From the NCBI GenBank assembly GCA_017303975.1, contig JAFLBG010000007.1, forward strand, positions 1 to 64,000: 64,000 nt of DNA. The letters run 5' to 3'. Of the stretch, positions 47,501-55,867 are shown piece after piece. The notes below the pieces were generated by a model. The model saw only the letters and a list, made by a program, of their open reading frames with translations. It was not told where the DNA came from and did no database searches. How positions within the stretch are numbered: the stretch's first letter is position 1; every line of letters begins with the position of its first letter. Both the position numbers and the translations under genes were made by a program. This stretch comes from Bacteroidota bacterium (GTDB lineage: Bacteria > Bacteroidota > Bacteroidia > JAFLBG01).

Positions 47501-49802
47501 TACATCAGCAGCTATTACCATGACCGTGAATTCATCTGTAACTGCATCTATAAGTATTGTATCAAGCGGGGCAAATATATGCGCTGGAACAAATGCAACC
47601 TTTACTGCTACTGCGATAAATGGTGGCACTAATCCAATGTATCAATGGAAAATTAATGGAAGTAACGTTGGCACAAATGCGGCAATATTCAACTCTACTA
47701 CATTATCCAATAACGATTTGGTAACATGTCAACTGCTATCTAATGCTTTGTGTGTGCTGGGTTCACCGGCTACATCAAATGCAATAACTATGGCGGTAAG
47801 CACACCTGTAACGGCATCGGTAACTATATCTTCTAGTAGTTCTAATATATGCAGTGGCTCTTTGGTAACTTTTTCGGCATCAGCTATAAATGGAGGAACA
47901 AATCCGCAGTATCAATGGAAGCTAAATAACCTAAATGCTGGAACGAATAGCGCACTATATACCTCAACAGTATTGAGTAATGGTGATGTCATAAAAGTTG
48001 TAGTTACTTCTAATGCTGCATGTGTTACAAGCACAACAGTTACTTCGAATTTAATTACCATGAGTGTTACTCCATCTTTAACACCTTCGGTATCTATTTC
48101 GTCTTCCGGAGCAACTATTTGTTCAGGTAGTACTGTTGGGTTTACAGCAACAGCTCTAAATGGTGGTGTTAATCCAGCATACCAGTGGAAAGTAAATGGA
48201 ACAAATGTTGGAACGAACAGCACAACCTATTCATCAACAAATTGGAATACAAATGATATAGTATTGTGTGAACTCACTTCTAATGCGGTTTGTACAACAA
48301 ATGCAACAGCGTTTTCAAATACCATTTCTATTAGTGTTAGTAATCCTCAAACCCCCGCTGTCAATATTGCATCATCGGCAACCGCAATATGTGGAGGTGG
48401 TTCGGTAACCTTTACCGCAACACCTACAAATGGAGGTGCTAGCCCAACTTATCAATGGAAAGTAAATGGAAATAATGTAGGTATGAATAATCCAATATAT
48501 ATTTCTAACACATTGAACAATAATGATACTGTAAGTTGCGAGCTCACATCTAACGCGGCTTGTGTAATAAGTTCAAACGCAGTATCAAATAAGGTAGTAA
48601 TTACCGTTACAACATCGGTAAATGCATCGGTAGCCATTGTTTCATCAAGTACTACAGTGTGTGCCGGAACGATAATATCTTTTACCGCAACAGCCACAAA
48701 TGAGGGAATAAATCCACAGTATCAATGGAAGGTAAATGGGAATAATAGTGGAGCAAATAGTTCGGTGTATGCGTCAGCCAGTTTTAATAACGGAGATGTA
48801 ATAATGTGTGAAATGATTTCAAGTGCCGCATGTGTATTAAATGCAACCGTAACATCTAGTCCAATTAGTGTTACTATTTATGCAGCACCAACTCTTACCG
48901 TGACAGCTTCTGCAACAAAAATTTGCGATGGACAAAATACAACCATAAGTGCTTCCGGTGCAGCAAATTTAAGTTGGAGTGATGGTATACAAAATGGAGT
49001 TCCGTTTATACCTACCACTACACATACCTACTCTGTAGTTGGCACAAACGGTGGTGTTTGTACTGCAAACAGTATAATAACCGTAACAGTAATACCTATG
49101 CCTAATGTTGTATTAACTGGTCCAGACAATGCCGTGTGTTCCGGTACTGCCAATGTATTAAGTGCTTCAGGGGCTTCCTATTTCAATTGGAAGCCAATTG
49201 GTCAGTCGGGCCCGACTGTAAATGTTACACCAACTGTAACGACAACATATACTGTAGTTGGTGTAAATGGAGGTTTGTGTACCGATACAAAAACACTACT
49301 CGTATTGGTAAATCCATTGCCAAATGTAGCACTTACTCTTTCAAATATAGATACGTTGTGCTATGGTAACAATACGTATGGATTAATAGGCGGTACACCT
49401 GCAGGTGGTACTTATAGTGGTACGGGTGTGGTGCTTGGTTGGTTTGATGTGCAGTTGGCCGGATTAGGATTGCACCCTGTTTCATATTCTTATACTGATA
49501 CCAATGGGTGTGTAAATACAGCTACAGACAATATTTGGGTAGATGCTTGCAATGGAACAGAAGAGGTAGAAACTATTTTTGTCAAAATGTATCCAAATCC
49601 GGCTTATGATTATATAACGATAGAAAGTAATTCTGAAATATCGATTACTCTTTACGATTCGCATGCTAAAACACTGTATACAACTCAAAGTTCAGACAAT
49701 GCCACCAGTATTGATATTAGCGAGTTGCCTGTTGGGGTATATGGATTAAGAATAGCCGACAAAGAAAAAGTAGTACAAAAAAAGTTTGTGAAAATGTATT
49801 AA
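41586..49802 (+). CDS. Giant T9SS type A adhesin-like protein (Kre9-like, CUB and Ig-like repeats)
   Basis: A 2738-residue surface protein. Signal peptide 1-22. Residues about 23-1715 contain 15 domains of roughly 95 residues with the signature PNGGE-W, ITWTS, YS-DNG-TW, W-VPNTPST-ALVRVS, D-SDA-FTI, as in Kre9/KNH-like domains. Two of them (about 545-685 and 1060-1195) carry an inserted CUB-like domain (LSFL-F-TE, IYDG...). About 1716-2432 are eight tandem Ig-like units of about 89 residues (SSGANICAGS, NP-YQWKVNG, TSNAACVT). Two shorter Ig-like units and a linker follow. The last 75 residues are a type A sorting domain (YPNPAYDYITIES). Ser/Thr/Asn-rich and without catalytic motifs; adhesion or a surface layer is the likeliest role. 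Confidence 0.9.
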   Translation: MNTIRLFTIGLLFFAFTAIKAQLITVSNPNGGESLSACTVYNISWTASATSGFYSVDYSIDGGVSWTSLATNLSATNYLWTVPNTFSSNCLVKVSDFNNTNISDQSNGAFTITSSLILTSPNGGESWQVGGPAQNITWTANGTSANLTIEYSTNAGSTWSTLTTSALASSGTYAWTIPNTPSTQALVRIKDNINASCKIDASNNLFTISPPTHSISVTFPNLGGTFYVGNSYNITWTSQYVTSPVKIDYSTDNGSTWNTITGSTPNTGSFNWTIPNTLTTTALVRVSEVGSPSVFDISNVPFTITLPTITITSPNGGEIRYIGNVYPVTWTSQAVVSSFVKIEYSADNGSTWNTVINSTANNGTYSWAVPNNVSTNALIRISEAGNSIINDISDAVFTIKQPTITVTTPNGGETWLTNTSQSIKWTSAGLTTNAVKIEISLDNGITWIGVISSTPNDGVHPYAVGSTTTTNALVRISEVANPNINDVSDAVFTIAPSTITVTSPNGGEVLIGCTNQNINWTPVGTSKFYNLAYSLNNGSSWSTITTNYACPSGGCTGNAGSILLMGGSNQTRTECSGKLFDNGGGNNYTNSFNGQITISPTGATAVTLSFLNFSTELGADRLWIYDGSSTNDPLIGIYSGASLPNGGTITSSTGSVTLKFTTNAATMDAGFELNWTGTNVSPCNYIWNLPNSPTNQALVRVVDANNSSTRDSSDATFTIKPPVVVTAANGGESWQGNTTQQITWTQEAGASNVWNIDYSTNGGTNWTSVANNVTITTGQYNWLLPNTPSNTCKVRVRDANSSCRTDISNSTFTITPATHLVTVTAPNGGENWYVGSVYPITWTSQFFTSQFVALEYSIDNGTTWLNIATSATNNGTYNWTLPNTPSTTALVRVSEFGIPSVNDISDAVFTIKLPTITVTTPNGGETWYNNTSKSITWTSAGLTTNTVKIEYSLDNGTTWNVVVNSTPNDGSHSWTLGSSTSTQALVRISEVANPNIKDVSDAVFTIAPSTITVTSPNGGELLIGCSNQNINWTPVGTSNKYNIEYSSNNGNTWTTEVSNYTCVPASCTSNAGNVLLINGTTMRTECYGKLLDNGGVGSYANSSSGIITITPAGATAVTLSFLSFATELNFDRLYIYDGPTTSSPLMGIYSGNTLPNGGTIISSTGSITLHFITNATNQNAGFEINWSGTNLSPCTYPWSLTSTGMTQALVRVVDANNSSTRDSSDATFTVKTPVTLTAPNGGESWQGNTTQQITWTQEAGASNVWNIYYTTNGGGNWTSITSNATITNGQYSWLVPNIPSGNCKVQVRDAQAACRSDLSNSTFTITPATHMVNLTAPNGGQNWYVGSTYPITWTSQFFTSTFVALEYSIDNGATWLNIATSATNNGTYNWTVPNTTSNTALVRVSEFGIPSVNDVSDAVFTISPAINVVAPNGGENVGSCTSTSIIWVAGGCSGSYKLEYSINGGITWNGILSSYTAVGTGTCSYTWIAPNSPSTNVLVRVSDATNTNKVDQSNAAFNVTPAIVVTQPNVGGSYTIGSLLNINWTSSGVSNFYNIDYSVNNGSTWNNIAFNQNITSNTYAWTVPNSPTTMALVRVVDNVNTCKKDQSDVVFTITNTATPITVITPNGGENWQACTTQTITWTASGTSQSYNLDYSTNGGSTWTSIANNYNATGNTCMYSWFIPNAISSNVLVKVTDANNSGFVDQSNATFTISTSGNPSVSILASGTSICAGSAVTFTANPFNGGLNPNYQWKINGTNAGTNSTVFTTSTLANNDAVSVVMTTSTTCATTSATSNIITITVTPVVSASVSISSSGANICAGALVSFTAAATNTGTNPVYQWKVNGNNVGLNSGLYSSSSLNNNDVVSLGLTSNAACVTNSTVVSNSINITVSTPVTASVSIVSSGANICSGSTVTFTATAINGGGNPTYQWKVNNLNVGTNSSIFTSTTLTNNDAVRVVLLSNAGCVTNATVTSAAITMTVNSSVTASISIVSSGANICAGTNATFTATAINGGTNPMYQWKINGSNVGTNAAIFNSTTLSNNDLVTCQLLSNALCVLGSPATSNAITMAVSTPVTASVTISSSSSNICSGSLVTFSASAINGGTNPQYQWKLNNLNAGTNSALYTSTVLSNGDVIKVVVTSNAACVTSTTVTSNLITMSVTPSLTPSVSISSSGATICSGSTVGFTATALNGGVNPAYQWKVNGTNVGTNSTTYSSTNWNTNDIVLCELTSNAVCTTNATAFSNTISISVSNPQTPAVNIASSATAICGGGSVTFTATPTNGGASPTYQWKVNGNNVGMNNPIYISNTLNNNDTVSCELTSNAACVISSNAVSNKVVITVTTSVNASVAIVSSSTTVCAGTIISFTATATNEGINPQYQWKVNGNNSGANSSVYASASFNNGDVIMCEMISSAACVLNATVTSSPISVTIYAAPTLTVTASATKICDGQNTTISASGAANLSWSDGIQNGVPFIPTTTHTYSVVGTNGGVCTANSIITVTVIPMPNVVLTGPDNAVCSGTANVLSASGASYFNWKPIGQSGPTVNVTPTVTTTYTVVGVNGGLCTDTKTLLVLVNPLPNVALTLSNIDTLCYGNNTYGLIGGTPAGGTYSGTGVVLGWFDVQLAGLGLHPVSYSYTDTNGCVNTATDNIWVDACNGTEEVETIFVKMYPNPAYDYITIESNSEISITLYDSHAKTLYTTQSSDNATSIDISELPVGVYGLRIADKEKVVQKKFVKMY
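42784..45849 (+). repeat. Tandem 1.53-kb super-repeat inside the giant gene
   Basis: Four consecutive domains (Kre9-like, Kre9-like with CUB insert, Kre9-like, Kre9-like) at 42784-44319 recur in the same order at 44320-45849. Each corresponding pair is about 1531-1535 bp apart. Long stretches are near-identical at protein level, for example the TTQQITWTQEAGASNVWNI segment in both copies. Confidence 0.85.
46738..48890 (+). repeat. Eight tandem Ig-like units of about 267 bp
   Basis: The unit encodes S-V-S-I-SSSGA-ICAGS, a YQWKVNG strand and a TSNAACVT strand. Period about 89 codons. Units differ by scattered substitutions, so they are old compared with the 1.53-kb duplication. Confidence 0.85.
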
Positions 49803-49817
49803 TGAAAACCATTTATT

Positions 49818-50709
49818 ATGAAATTAGAAACGAAAAACCTCCTTCTTCTTTTTATTTTCGTATCGCTTATACTTAAAGCCCAAATTAATAATCCTAGTTT
49901 TGAAAATTGGTCGGGTGTTATTCCAAATGATTGGAATACATATAATCAGTATTTAGGTCAAGGAATTCCCATTTACTGCATACCTTATAAATGACCCGTC
50001 ATATTCATATGTGATGTGGGGGAATCGTGCAATTAGTTTGCGAACTAAAGCTTGTGGCAATTGTATTCCAACTGGTATTTATGACGATTCTATTTTACCT
50101 GGAATTATAGCCCAACATACCGCTATTAATTTTCGACCTATTAATTTAAGTTTTTGGGCAGATTATATTCCAACGGCAACTGGAGATGTTGTAGATTCTG
50201 CGCAAGCGGTTTCATATCTTTCTCGATGGAATACACTAACAAATTCTAGGGATACAATCGCGTATTTTGACATGCCAATATCTGCTCACCTCATCATAGG
50301 TTGGCGTTATGTTAAAGGTGATTACAATTATCTAAGTTCTCTAGTTCCAGATTCCTTATTTGTTGAGTTTCGATCTAGTTCGAAAAAATATGGTGGTGCA
50401 ACCAGTTCAGGTACATATCTAAATTTGGACAACATACAACTATCATCATTGCAGCTTAGTGTTGAAAAAAATACAAACAATAAGTTTTTAATTTACCCTA
50501 CACTTGCGTCAGATGAGTTTAAGGTAATATCAAATTTATTTGCAACTGGAACGGCAAGGGTTTACAATTACTCCGGAGTGCTTGTGAAGAAGCAGTTGAT
50601 TACTTCTTCAGAAACTACAATAAATATCCAAGATTTACTTCCAGGTATTTACATTGTAGAAGTACCGATTGAGGGTGCTAAAGAAGTTCGTAAAATAGTC
50701 AAGCAATAA
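49818..50709 (+). pseudogene. T9SS type A protein gene with one-base frameshift
   Basis: ATG 49818 opens with a signal peptide (LLLLFIFVSLILKAQ) and NNPSFENWSGVIPNDW, a start typical of carbohydrate-binding-like T9SS cargo. It then stops after GIPIYCIPYK. The other frame continues as TAYLINDPSYSYVMWG from about 49970 and runs to 50709. One extra T in CCCATTTACTGC explains the break (ATT ACT GCA would keep the frame). The joined protein would be about 296 residues with a C-terminal sorting domain (LIYPTLASDEFKV, ending RKIVKQ), where YPT replaces the usual YPNP. It begins 15 nt after the giant gene and may share its transcript. Confidence 0.72.
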
Positions 50710-50759
50710 AAATTTAGAATAAATTAAATATCCTCCAATTAAAGTGTATTTGAATCTAG

Positions 50760-51335
50760 TTACTTTGCAATCTTATTCGGATTTTCATTCAAAAAAGATT
50801 TCCACCCTGAAAAAGTTTTTGTTTTAATTGGAGAATTTGATTGAAAGTGATGGCATACTGCAGCAGCTAACCCATCGGTTGCATCAAGGTATTTAATCTC
50901 TTGATCTATTTTTAATAAGGAGTGTAGCATAGCGGCAATTTGTTCTTTAGAAGAATTGCCATTTCCTGTAATTGATAGTTTTATTTTTTTAGGAGAATAC
51001 TCAAAGATTGGAATGTTTTTATACAATGCAGCTGCAATGGCCACACCTTGAGCTCTTCCCAGTTTTAACATAGATTGTACATTTTTTCCGAAAAAAGGAG
51101 CTTCAATTGCTAGTTCATCGGGCTTGTGCAACTCAATTATTTCTACGGTGCGCTCAAATATTTTTTTTAGTTTGCTTCCGTGGTCATCATCACTTGGCAG
51201 TTTTAATACGCCAATGTCAAGAAAATTCATTTTGTTAGATAACACATGAATTAAGCCATATCCCATTATATTTGTACCGGGATCTATGCCTAATATTACC
51301 TTATCTGAATTTTTATTTTTAGTAGGTTGTATCAC
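50760..51335 (-). CDS. ruvC: Holliday-junction resolvase RuvC
   Basis: Crossover junction endonuclease that cuts Holliday junctions moved by RuvAB. 191 residues. The first catalytic Asp is in LGIDPGT (about 18), a Glu in AIEAPFFGKN, and the final acidic pair in DATDGLAAAVCHH. The short Lys-rich C-terminal tail (NENPNKIAK) is typical. The start is a GTG at 51335, since no ATG precedes the GIDPGT motif in frame. It is divergent from the glycosyltransferase gene. Confidence 0.95.
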   Translation of the reverse strand: MIQPTKNKNSDKVILGIDPGTNIMGYGLIHVLSNKMNFLDIGVLKLPSDDDHGSKLKKIFERTVEIIELHKPDELAIEAPFFGKNVQSMLKLGRAQGVAIAAALYKNIPIFEYSPKKIKLSITGNGNSSKEQIAAMLHSLLKIDQEIKYLDATDGLAAAVCHHFQSNSPIKTKTFSGWKSFLNENPNKIAK

Positions 51336-51423
51336 GTTTTAAAGGGGACTTGATTGTTGTAAATTAACTAAATACTTGCTTTTAGCCAAACAAGGGTTTC
51401 GCTAAAGAATAATATAGTTGAAA

Positions 51424-52563
51424 ATGGAAAGTATAGTTTTCTTGTTTTCTGTAGCTTATGTTGCACTTTCACTTATGCTGCTGTATAAGTGGTATAGTTG
51501 GCAAGAGGAGCTGCTGTTGAATGAAAATGAAACACTCCCTACTCACATTTCTGTTCTTGTTGCAGCACGAAACGAAGAAAAATCAATATCAAAACTCTTG
51601 GATTGTTTGATTGCACAAAGTTATCCTCAAAGCCATTTCGAAATAATTGTTATAGATGATCATTCAACAGATGGAACTGTTGATATTGTTGAATCATACA
51701 AAAAGCGTCTTCCGAACCTTAAAGTAGTTGAGCTGGAAAAGGTTTTGCCAATCCGTACCGGGAAAAAAAGTGCAATTGAAGTGGGAGTGCAACAATCCTC
51801 AGGAGTACTAATTGCTCAAACGGATGCCGATTGTGTGCTAACTAAAGATTGGCTTACACTACAAAACAATTTTTATTGTAAACATAAACCCAAACTGATT
51901 GTAGGTCCGGTTTTAATTAAAGAATCAAAATCCGTGCTTGCAAATTTTCAAGTTTTTGAATCGTTTGTTCTTTTGTTGGTAACTGCCGTTTCTGTTAAAA
52001 CAAAAAAATATTTTTTGTGTAATGGAGCTAATCTTTTTTATGAAAAAGACGCCTTTCTTGCAGTAAAGGGATTTGAGGGAGCAAATGAAACATTGTCTGG
52101 AGATGACATTTTTTTACTAAAAAAATTCAGCCAACAGTTTAAAAACTCAATTTTGTTTGTTAAAAATAATTCTTTTTTTGTCGAAACAAATCCCCAAGAA
52201 CAGTTTGCTGGATTTTTGTTACAACGAGCCAGGTGGGCGTCCAAGACATTTTTGGTAAAAAATGGATATAATACGGCAACTGCATTTTTTGTAGTTCTAA
52301 GCAATGTTTTATTTTTTATTTCTTTATTAAATCTATTTTGGAGTTCGCTTTATTTCTTGATTTTTATTTTACTAAAAATTTGTTGTGATTATCTTTTGGG
52401 AGCTTCCGTCTCAAAATTTTACAAGCAGAAATTCAACATTTTTAAGTTTATTATAAATGAGTTTTTATATTTACCTTATAGCCTAATTGTATTTTTTGTA
52501 GCATTATTTCCTCAAAAAATTATGTGGAAAGGCAGAAAAATAGTTAGTACTTCAAGAGTGTAG
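51424..52563 (+). CDS. Family 2 glycosyltransferase, membrane-anchored
   Basis: A 379-residue inner-membrane glycosyltransferase. An N-terminal hydrophobic segment (1-20) precedes the GT-A domain: VAARNEEKSI, IDDHSTDGT (nucleotide binding), the DxD-type QTDADC at about 135, and QRARW near 275, typical of processive or polysaccharide-type GT2 enzymes. Two to three membrane segments follow. ATG 51424 is preferred to a TTG two codons upstream. The stop is immediately followed by the ABC permease start. Product unknown. Confidence 0.87.
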   Translation: MESIVFLFSVAYVALSLMLLYKWYSWQEELLLNENETLPTHISVLVAARNEEKSISKLLDCLIAQSYPQSHFEIIVIDDHSTDGTVDIVESYKKRLPNLKVVELEKVLPIRTGKKSAIEVGVQQSSGVLIAQTDADCVLTKDWLTLQNNFYCKHKPKLIVGPVLIKESKSVLANFQVFESFVLLLVTAVSVKTKKYFLCNGANLFYEKDAFLAVKGFEGANETLSGDDIFLLKKFSQQFKNSILFVKNNSFFVETNPQEQFAGFLLQRARWASKTFLVKNGYNTATAFFVVLSNVLFFISLLNLFWSSLYFLIFILLKICCDYLLGASVSKFYKQKFNIFKFIINEFLYLPYSLIVFFVALFPQKIMWKGRKIVSTSRV

Positions 52564-52564
52564 T

Positions 52565-53836
52565 ATGTTTTTATTTAGAAAAAAAAAGAGAGACAATACA
52601 GCAGGCTCCGCCTCTAAATCACTTTCTTATTATACGTGGGGACGATTAAGAAAAAACAAGCTTGCAATGGCCGGCTTGTGGGTAATTGCGATTGCCTTGC
52701 TTATTTCTATTTTGGGATATTTAATTACTCCGGATTCAACCCCACATGCAAACGACCAAATGCTGGAGCTGGCCATAAAAAGTCCTGGATTTGAAGTAAA
52801 AATGCTCAAGATTAAAAAGAATCAAGAAGACGTGCGTGTTGGTATTTTTGAAAAAATGCTGTTTGGGGAACCTAATAACTATAAGCTAGTACCTATTTAT
52901 AACTATAAATTCGAAGGAAGTTATATTGTTTGCGAGGAGTATACCGGATCTGAGCCCAATAATGGTGCTGAAATACGCTTTAATATAGTTGATGTGGTGT
53001 ATGCCTTGAGTCCAATAAACACGGGCGTTTTGCGCAATGGAAATGATATTGAGTTTTATGAATTAAATAAGTCATCCGCAACCAAAACATCTGTTACAGC
53101 GGTGCAATCCGAAATAGAGGAGAATAATATTATCACAAAGAAGTATATTTTAGGAACTGACCGGTCTGGACGAGATTTACTAAGCAGATTATTTATCGGA
53201 ACACGTGTGTCATTAGCAGTTGGTTTTATTTCTGTTGTTATTTCTATTTTTATTGGAATATTAATGGGCTCAATATCCGGATTTTACCGAGGTGCAGTAG
53301 ATAATGTGATTATGTGGATAATAAACGTAGTGTGGTCTATCCCAACTCTTTTATTAGTAATTGCAATTACGCTGATACTTGGAAAAGGTTTTTGGCAAGT
53401 GTTTGTTGCCGTTGGCTTAACAATGTGGGTAGAGGTGGCACGTGTAATTCGCGGACAAATACTAGGTATTCGCGAACAAGATTTTGTAGAAGCTGGCCGA
53501 GCATTGGGTTATACGAATAAACGAATAATCATTAAGCACATTCTGCCTAATGTATTAGGTCCAGTAATTGTTATTGCAGCATCTAATTTTGCTTCCGCAA
53601 TTTTGATTGAAGCAGGACTTAGTTTTTTAGGTATTGGTGCTCAACCACCTATTTCATCATGGGGGTCAATGATTAATGCGCATAGAGGTTATATAATAGT
53701 AGATGCTGCTTATCTCGCATTTATTCCCGGGATTGCTATTATGTTGTTGGTGCTTGCATTTACCATGGTAGGCAATGGATTGCGCGATGCAATAGATTCG
53801 AGAAGTGTAGATAACGATAATGTAATGGGATATTAA
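52565..53836 (+). CDS. OppC/DppC-type ABC transporter permease with extra exported domain
   Basis: A 423-residue inner-membrane permease for peptide, nickel or similar substrates. TM1 is at about 33-55 (LWVIAIALLISILGYL). The C-terminal permease core (about 205-420) has five further membrane segments and the coupling motif EAGRALGYTNKRIIIKHI. Ordinary OppC proteins are about 300 residues; here about 120 residues (75-195) are inserted between TM1 and the core, predicted outside the membrane and with no known motif. Neither a partner OppB permease nor ATPases are adjacent. It lies between the glycosyltransferase and the PPTase. Confidence 0.87.
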   Translation: MFLFRKKKRDNTAGSASKSLSYYTWGRLRKNKLAMAGLWVIAIALLISILGYLITPDSTPHANDQMLELAIKSPGFEVKMLKIKKNQEDVRVGIFEKMLFGEPNNYKLVPIYNYKFEGSYIVCEEYTGSEPNNGAEIRFNIVDVVYALSPINTGVLRNGNDIEFYELNKSSATKTSVTAVQSEIEENNIITKKYILGTDRSGRDLLSRLFIGTRVSLAVGFISVVISIFIGILMGSISGFYRGAVDNVIMWIINVVWSIPTLLLVIAITLILGKGFWQVFVAVGLTMWVEVARVIRGQILGIREQDFVEAGRALGYTNKRIIIKHILPNVLGPVIVIAASNFASAILIEAGLSFLGIGAQPPISSWGSMINAHRGYIIVDAAYLAFIPGIAIMLLVLAFTMVGNGLRDAIDSRSVDNDNVMGY

Positions 53837-53838
53837 CT

Positions 53839-54480
53839 ATGCCCTTGACAGCCCACTGGAAAATAGATGCAGGCATTATTGCGTTATGGAATATTACGGA
53901 GTCGCAAGATGAATTACTTGAATTTGCTAAGTTGTCAGAGAAAGAAAAACAACAATTAGGCATTGTGCAGCATCCATCAAAACGATTACAGTCTATCGCA
54001 TCAAGAGCACTTATAAAAAAACAATTTTCCAATTTTGATCCAGCTCCGGAAATTTTACTCGACAAAAACAGAAAGCCCTATATTGCAAATAGCAATGTTA
54101 ATATATCTATAAGTCATACTAAAAATACTGCTGCTTGCATTTTTCATTTTAATAAGCAAGTGGGTATAGACATTGAATATTGTAATAGAAATATAGATGA
54201 CATCAAACATAAGTTTTTGTCAGAAGACGAACTTGTTTCATTGGAGAAGACTATCGACAAGAACAACTTTCTATATACATCTTGGTGTTGCAAAGAAAGT
54301 TTATATAAGGCATTTGGAGGAAATGGCATTGGCTTGCGTGAACATATTTCAGTTTCATACTCCGATTCTAAGCTGCAAACTGGAACAGGCGAAATAAATT
54401 TTAACAACAGTCGTACGCTTTATGATATTTTTACAAGAAAAATAGATAATTTAATTGTGTCGTGGGCGATAGAGAAATAA
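53839..54480 (+). CDS. 4'-Phosphopantetheinyl transferase superfamily protein
   Basis: Transfers phosphopantetheine from CoA to a Ser of acyl or peptidyl carrier proteins. 213 residues, the length of Sfp/AcpT-type enzymes. Motifs: SISHTKNTAAC (about 92-102), the Mg-binding GIDIEYCNR (about 112), and SWCCKESLYKAFGG (about 150-163). The C terminus overlaps the start of the next gene by 19 nt. The carrier protein served is not in the window. Confidence 0.88.
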   Translation: MPLTAHWKIDAGIIALWNITESQDELLEFAKLSEKEKQQLGIVQHPSKRLQSIASRALIKKQFSNFDPAPEILLDKNRKPYIANSNVNISISHTKNTAACIFHFNKQVGIDIEYCNRNIDDIKHKFLSEDELVSLEKTIDKNNFLYTSWCCKESLYKAFGGNGIGLREHISVSYSDSKLQTGTGEINFNNSRTLYDIFTRKIDNLIVSWAIEK

Positions 54481-55211
54481 CAATATATAATTGCATTGAA
54501 AAGAAGTGTACGCTGAGAATTCCTCAAATTGCGGTACTTATAGATCCGGATAAAACTGATTATTTGGCAGAACTAGTTACTATAATTAATCAAACACCTG
54601 TCGATTTTGTTTTGGTGGGCGGAAGTAAGTTGACGAAAAATAATTTTTCAGAATGTGTGTTATATTTAAAAACAAATCTAACGATTCCTGTTATTATTTT
54701 TCCGGGGGGGTACGAGCAAATTGATAGAATAGCAGATGCTATCTTGCTTCCATCTGTTCTTTCAGGTAGAAATGCGGATTATTTGATTGGCATACAAACA
54801 ATAATGGCCCCTAAAATAGCGGAGGCTAAACTGGAAGTAATTTCTACAGGCTATTTACTAATTGATGGACGAAAAAATAGCTCTACCTTACAAGTTACAC
54901 AAACCAAACCTATAGCAGAAGATGACTATAACACCGCTTGTGATACGGCTTTGGCAGGAGAAATGTTAGGGATGAAATTGATATATTTGGAGGCAGGAAG
55001 CGGAGCCGAGCAAACAGTAAACTCAATGATGATAGAGAAAGTTAAGAGTAAAGTAAGTATCCCACTTCTTGTAGGTGGAGGTATAAACTCTCCAGAAAAA
55101 GCAATTAGAGCTATTGAGGCAGGAGCTGATGTAATCGTAGTAGGAAATGCCTTAGAGGTAAACCCAGGCGTGCTTCGAAATATTTGTAACGCAATTAAAA
55201 AAAGCAACTAA
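54462..55211 (+). CDS. Geranylgeranylglyceryl phosphate synthase family protein
   Basis: A TIM-barrel prenyltransferase of the GGGPS/PcrB family that couples polyprenyl diphosphate to glycerol-1-phosphate. 249 residues. Typical elements: LIDPDKT (about 26-32), VDFVLVGGSKLT, PVIIFPGG, LLPSVLSGRN (about 92-101), YLEAGSGAEQ (about 172-181) and the phosphate-binding LLVGGGINSPEKA followed by ADVIVVGNA. Bacteroidota members are known to make archaea-type ether phospholipid precursors; the product here is not known. The start is GTG 54462, overlapping the PPTase gene; no ATG near the N terminus is in frame. Confidence 0.9.
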   Translation: MGDREITIYNCIEKKCTLRIPQIAVLIDPDKTDYLAELVTIINQTPVDFVLVGGSKLTKNNFSECVLYLKTNLTIPVIIFPGGYEQIDRIADAILLPSVLSGRNADYLIGIQTIMAPKIAEAKLEVISTGYLLIDGRKNSSTLQVTQTKPIAEDDYNTACDTALAGEMLGMKLIYLEAGSGAEQTVNSMMIEKVKSKVSIPLLVGGGINSPEKAIRAIEAGADVIVVGNALEVNPGVLRNICNAIKKSN

Positions 55212-55234
55212 CTTAATGTAAGATACAAGGACCT

Positions 55235-55867
55235 ATGAAATTAATTGTAATAACCAGTTCGCAAAAAAACATAGAGAACGAAACCCAAATCGTAACAAAG
55301 CTTTTTGAGTCGGGGCTCGAGACATTGCATCTAAGAAAGCCGAGGTATTCTACCAAGCAGCTAACTCAGTATATTCAAGAGATTCCGGTGCACTTTCATA
55401 ACCGTATTATAATCCATTCGCATCATAATTTGGCGTGGAAATTTAAACTAAAAGGAATACACCTTACCCGATCACACCGTAACAAAAAGCTTGGAACATG
55501 GCTTACTATAAAAATTGCAAAGTATAAAAACAAAAATTTATTAATAACGGCATCACATAGAAGGCTCTCTGGGTTATTTGAAGAAACGGAGCAGTTTGAT
55601 TATGTTTTTTTGAGCCCGATTTTTGATAGTCTTACCAGCAATTATCAATCCGGATTTACAGAACATAGTTTGCGTTCGGCATTAGAAAAGCTTCCGCTAA
55701 AAGTTGTTGCTCGCGGTGGTGTAGATTTAAATACTGCCCATAAGGTTAAAGACATTGGTTTTGTTGGAATGGCCTTGTTTAGTGGGTTGTGGAAAAAAGC
55801 CGACCCTGTAAAAGAGTTTAATGCGATTGTAAATAAACTTACCGAGTTAGGAATAAAAATAGAATAA
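55235..55867 (+). CDS. ThiE/TenI-like protein
   Basis: A 210-residue TIM-barrel protein of the thiamine-phosphate synthase fold. Landmarks: LHLRKPRYS, IIIHSHHNLA, GIHLTRSHR, ITASHRRL, YVFLSPIFDS and KVVARGGVD. In true ThiE the substrate loop reads GVHLGQ-D and several positions bind the pyrimidine and phosphate; here that loop is GIHLTRS, so the enzyme may be TenI-like rather than a thiamine-phosphate synthase. No other thi genes are near. It overlaps tag by one base (TAATG). Confidence 0.78.
   Translation: MKLIVITSSQKNIENETQIVTKLFESGLETLHLRKPRYSTKQLTQYIQEIPVHFHNRIIIHSHHNLAWKFKLKGIHLTRSHRNKKLGTWLTIKIAKYKNKNLLITASHRRLSGLFEETEQFDYVFLSPIFDSLTSNYQSGFTEHSLRSALEKLPLKVVARGGVDLNTAHKVKDIGFVGMALFSGLWKKADPVKEFNAIVNKLTELGIKIE

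Noticed and set aside
46738-48890. Regular 267-bp repeats
   Set aside because: In-frame Ig-like coding units of a surface protein, not a satellite or CRISPR array.
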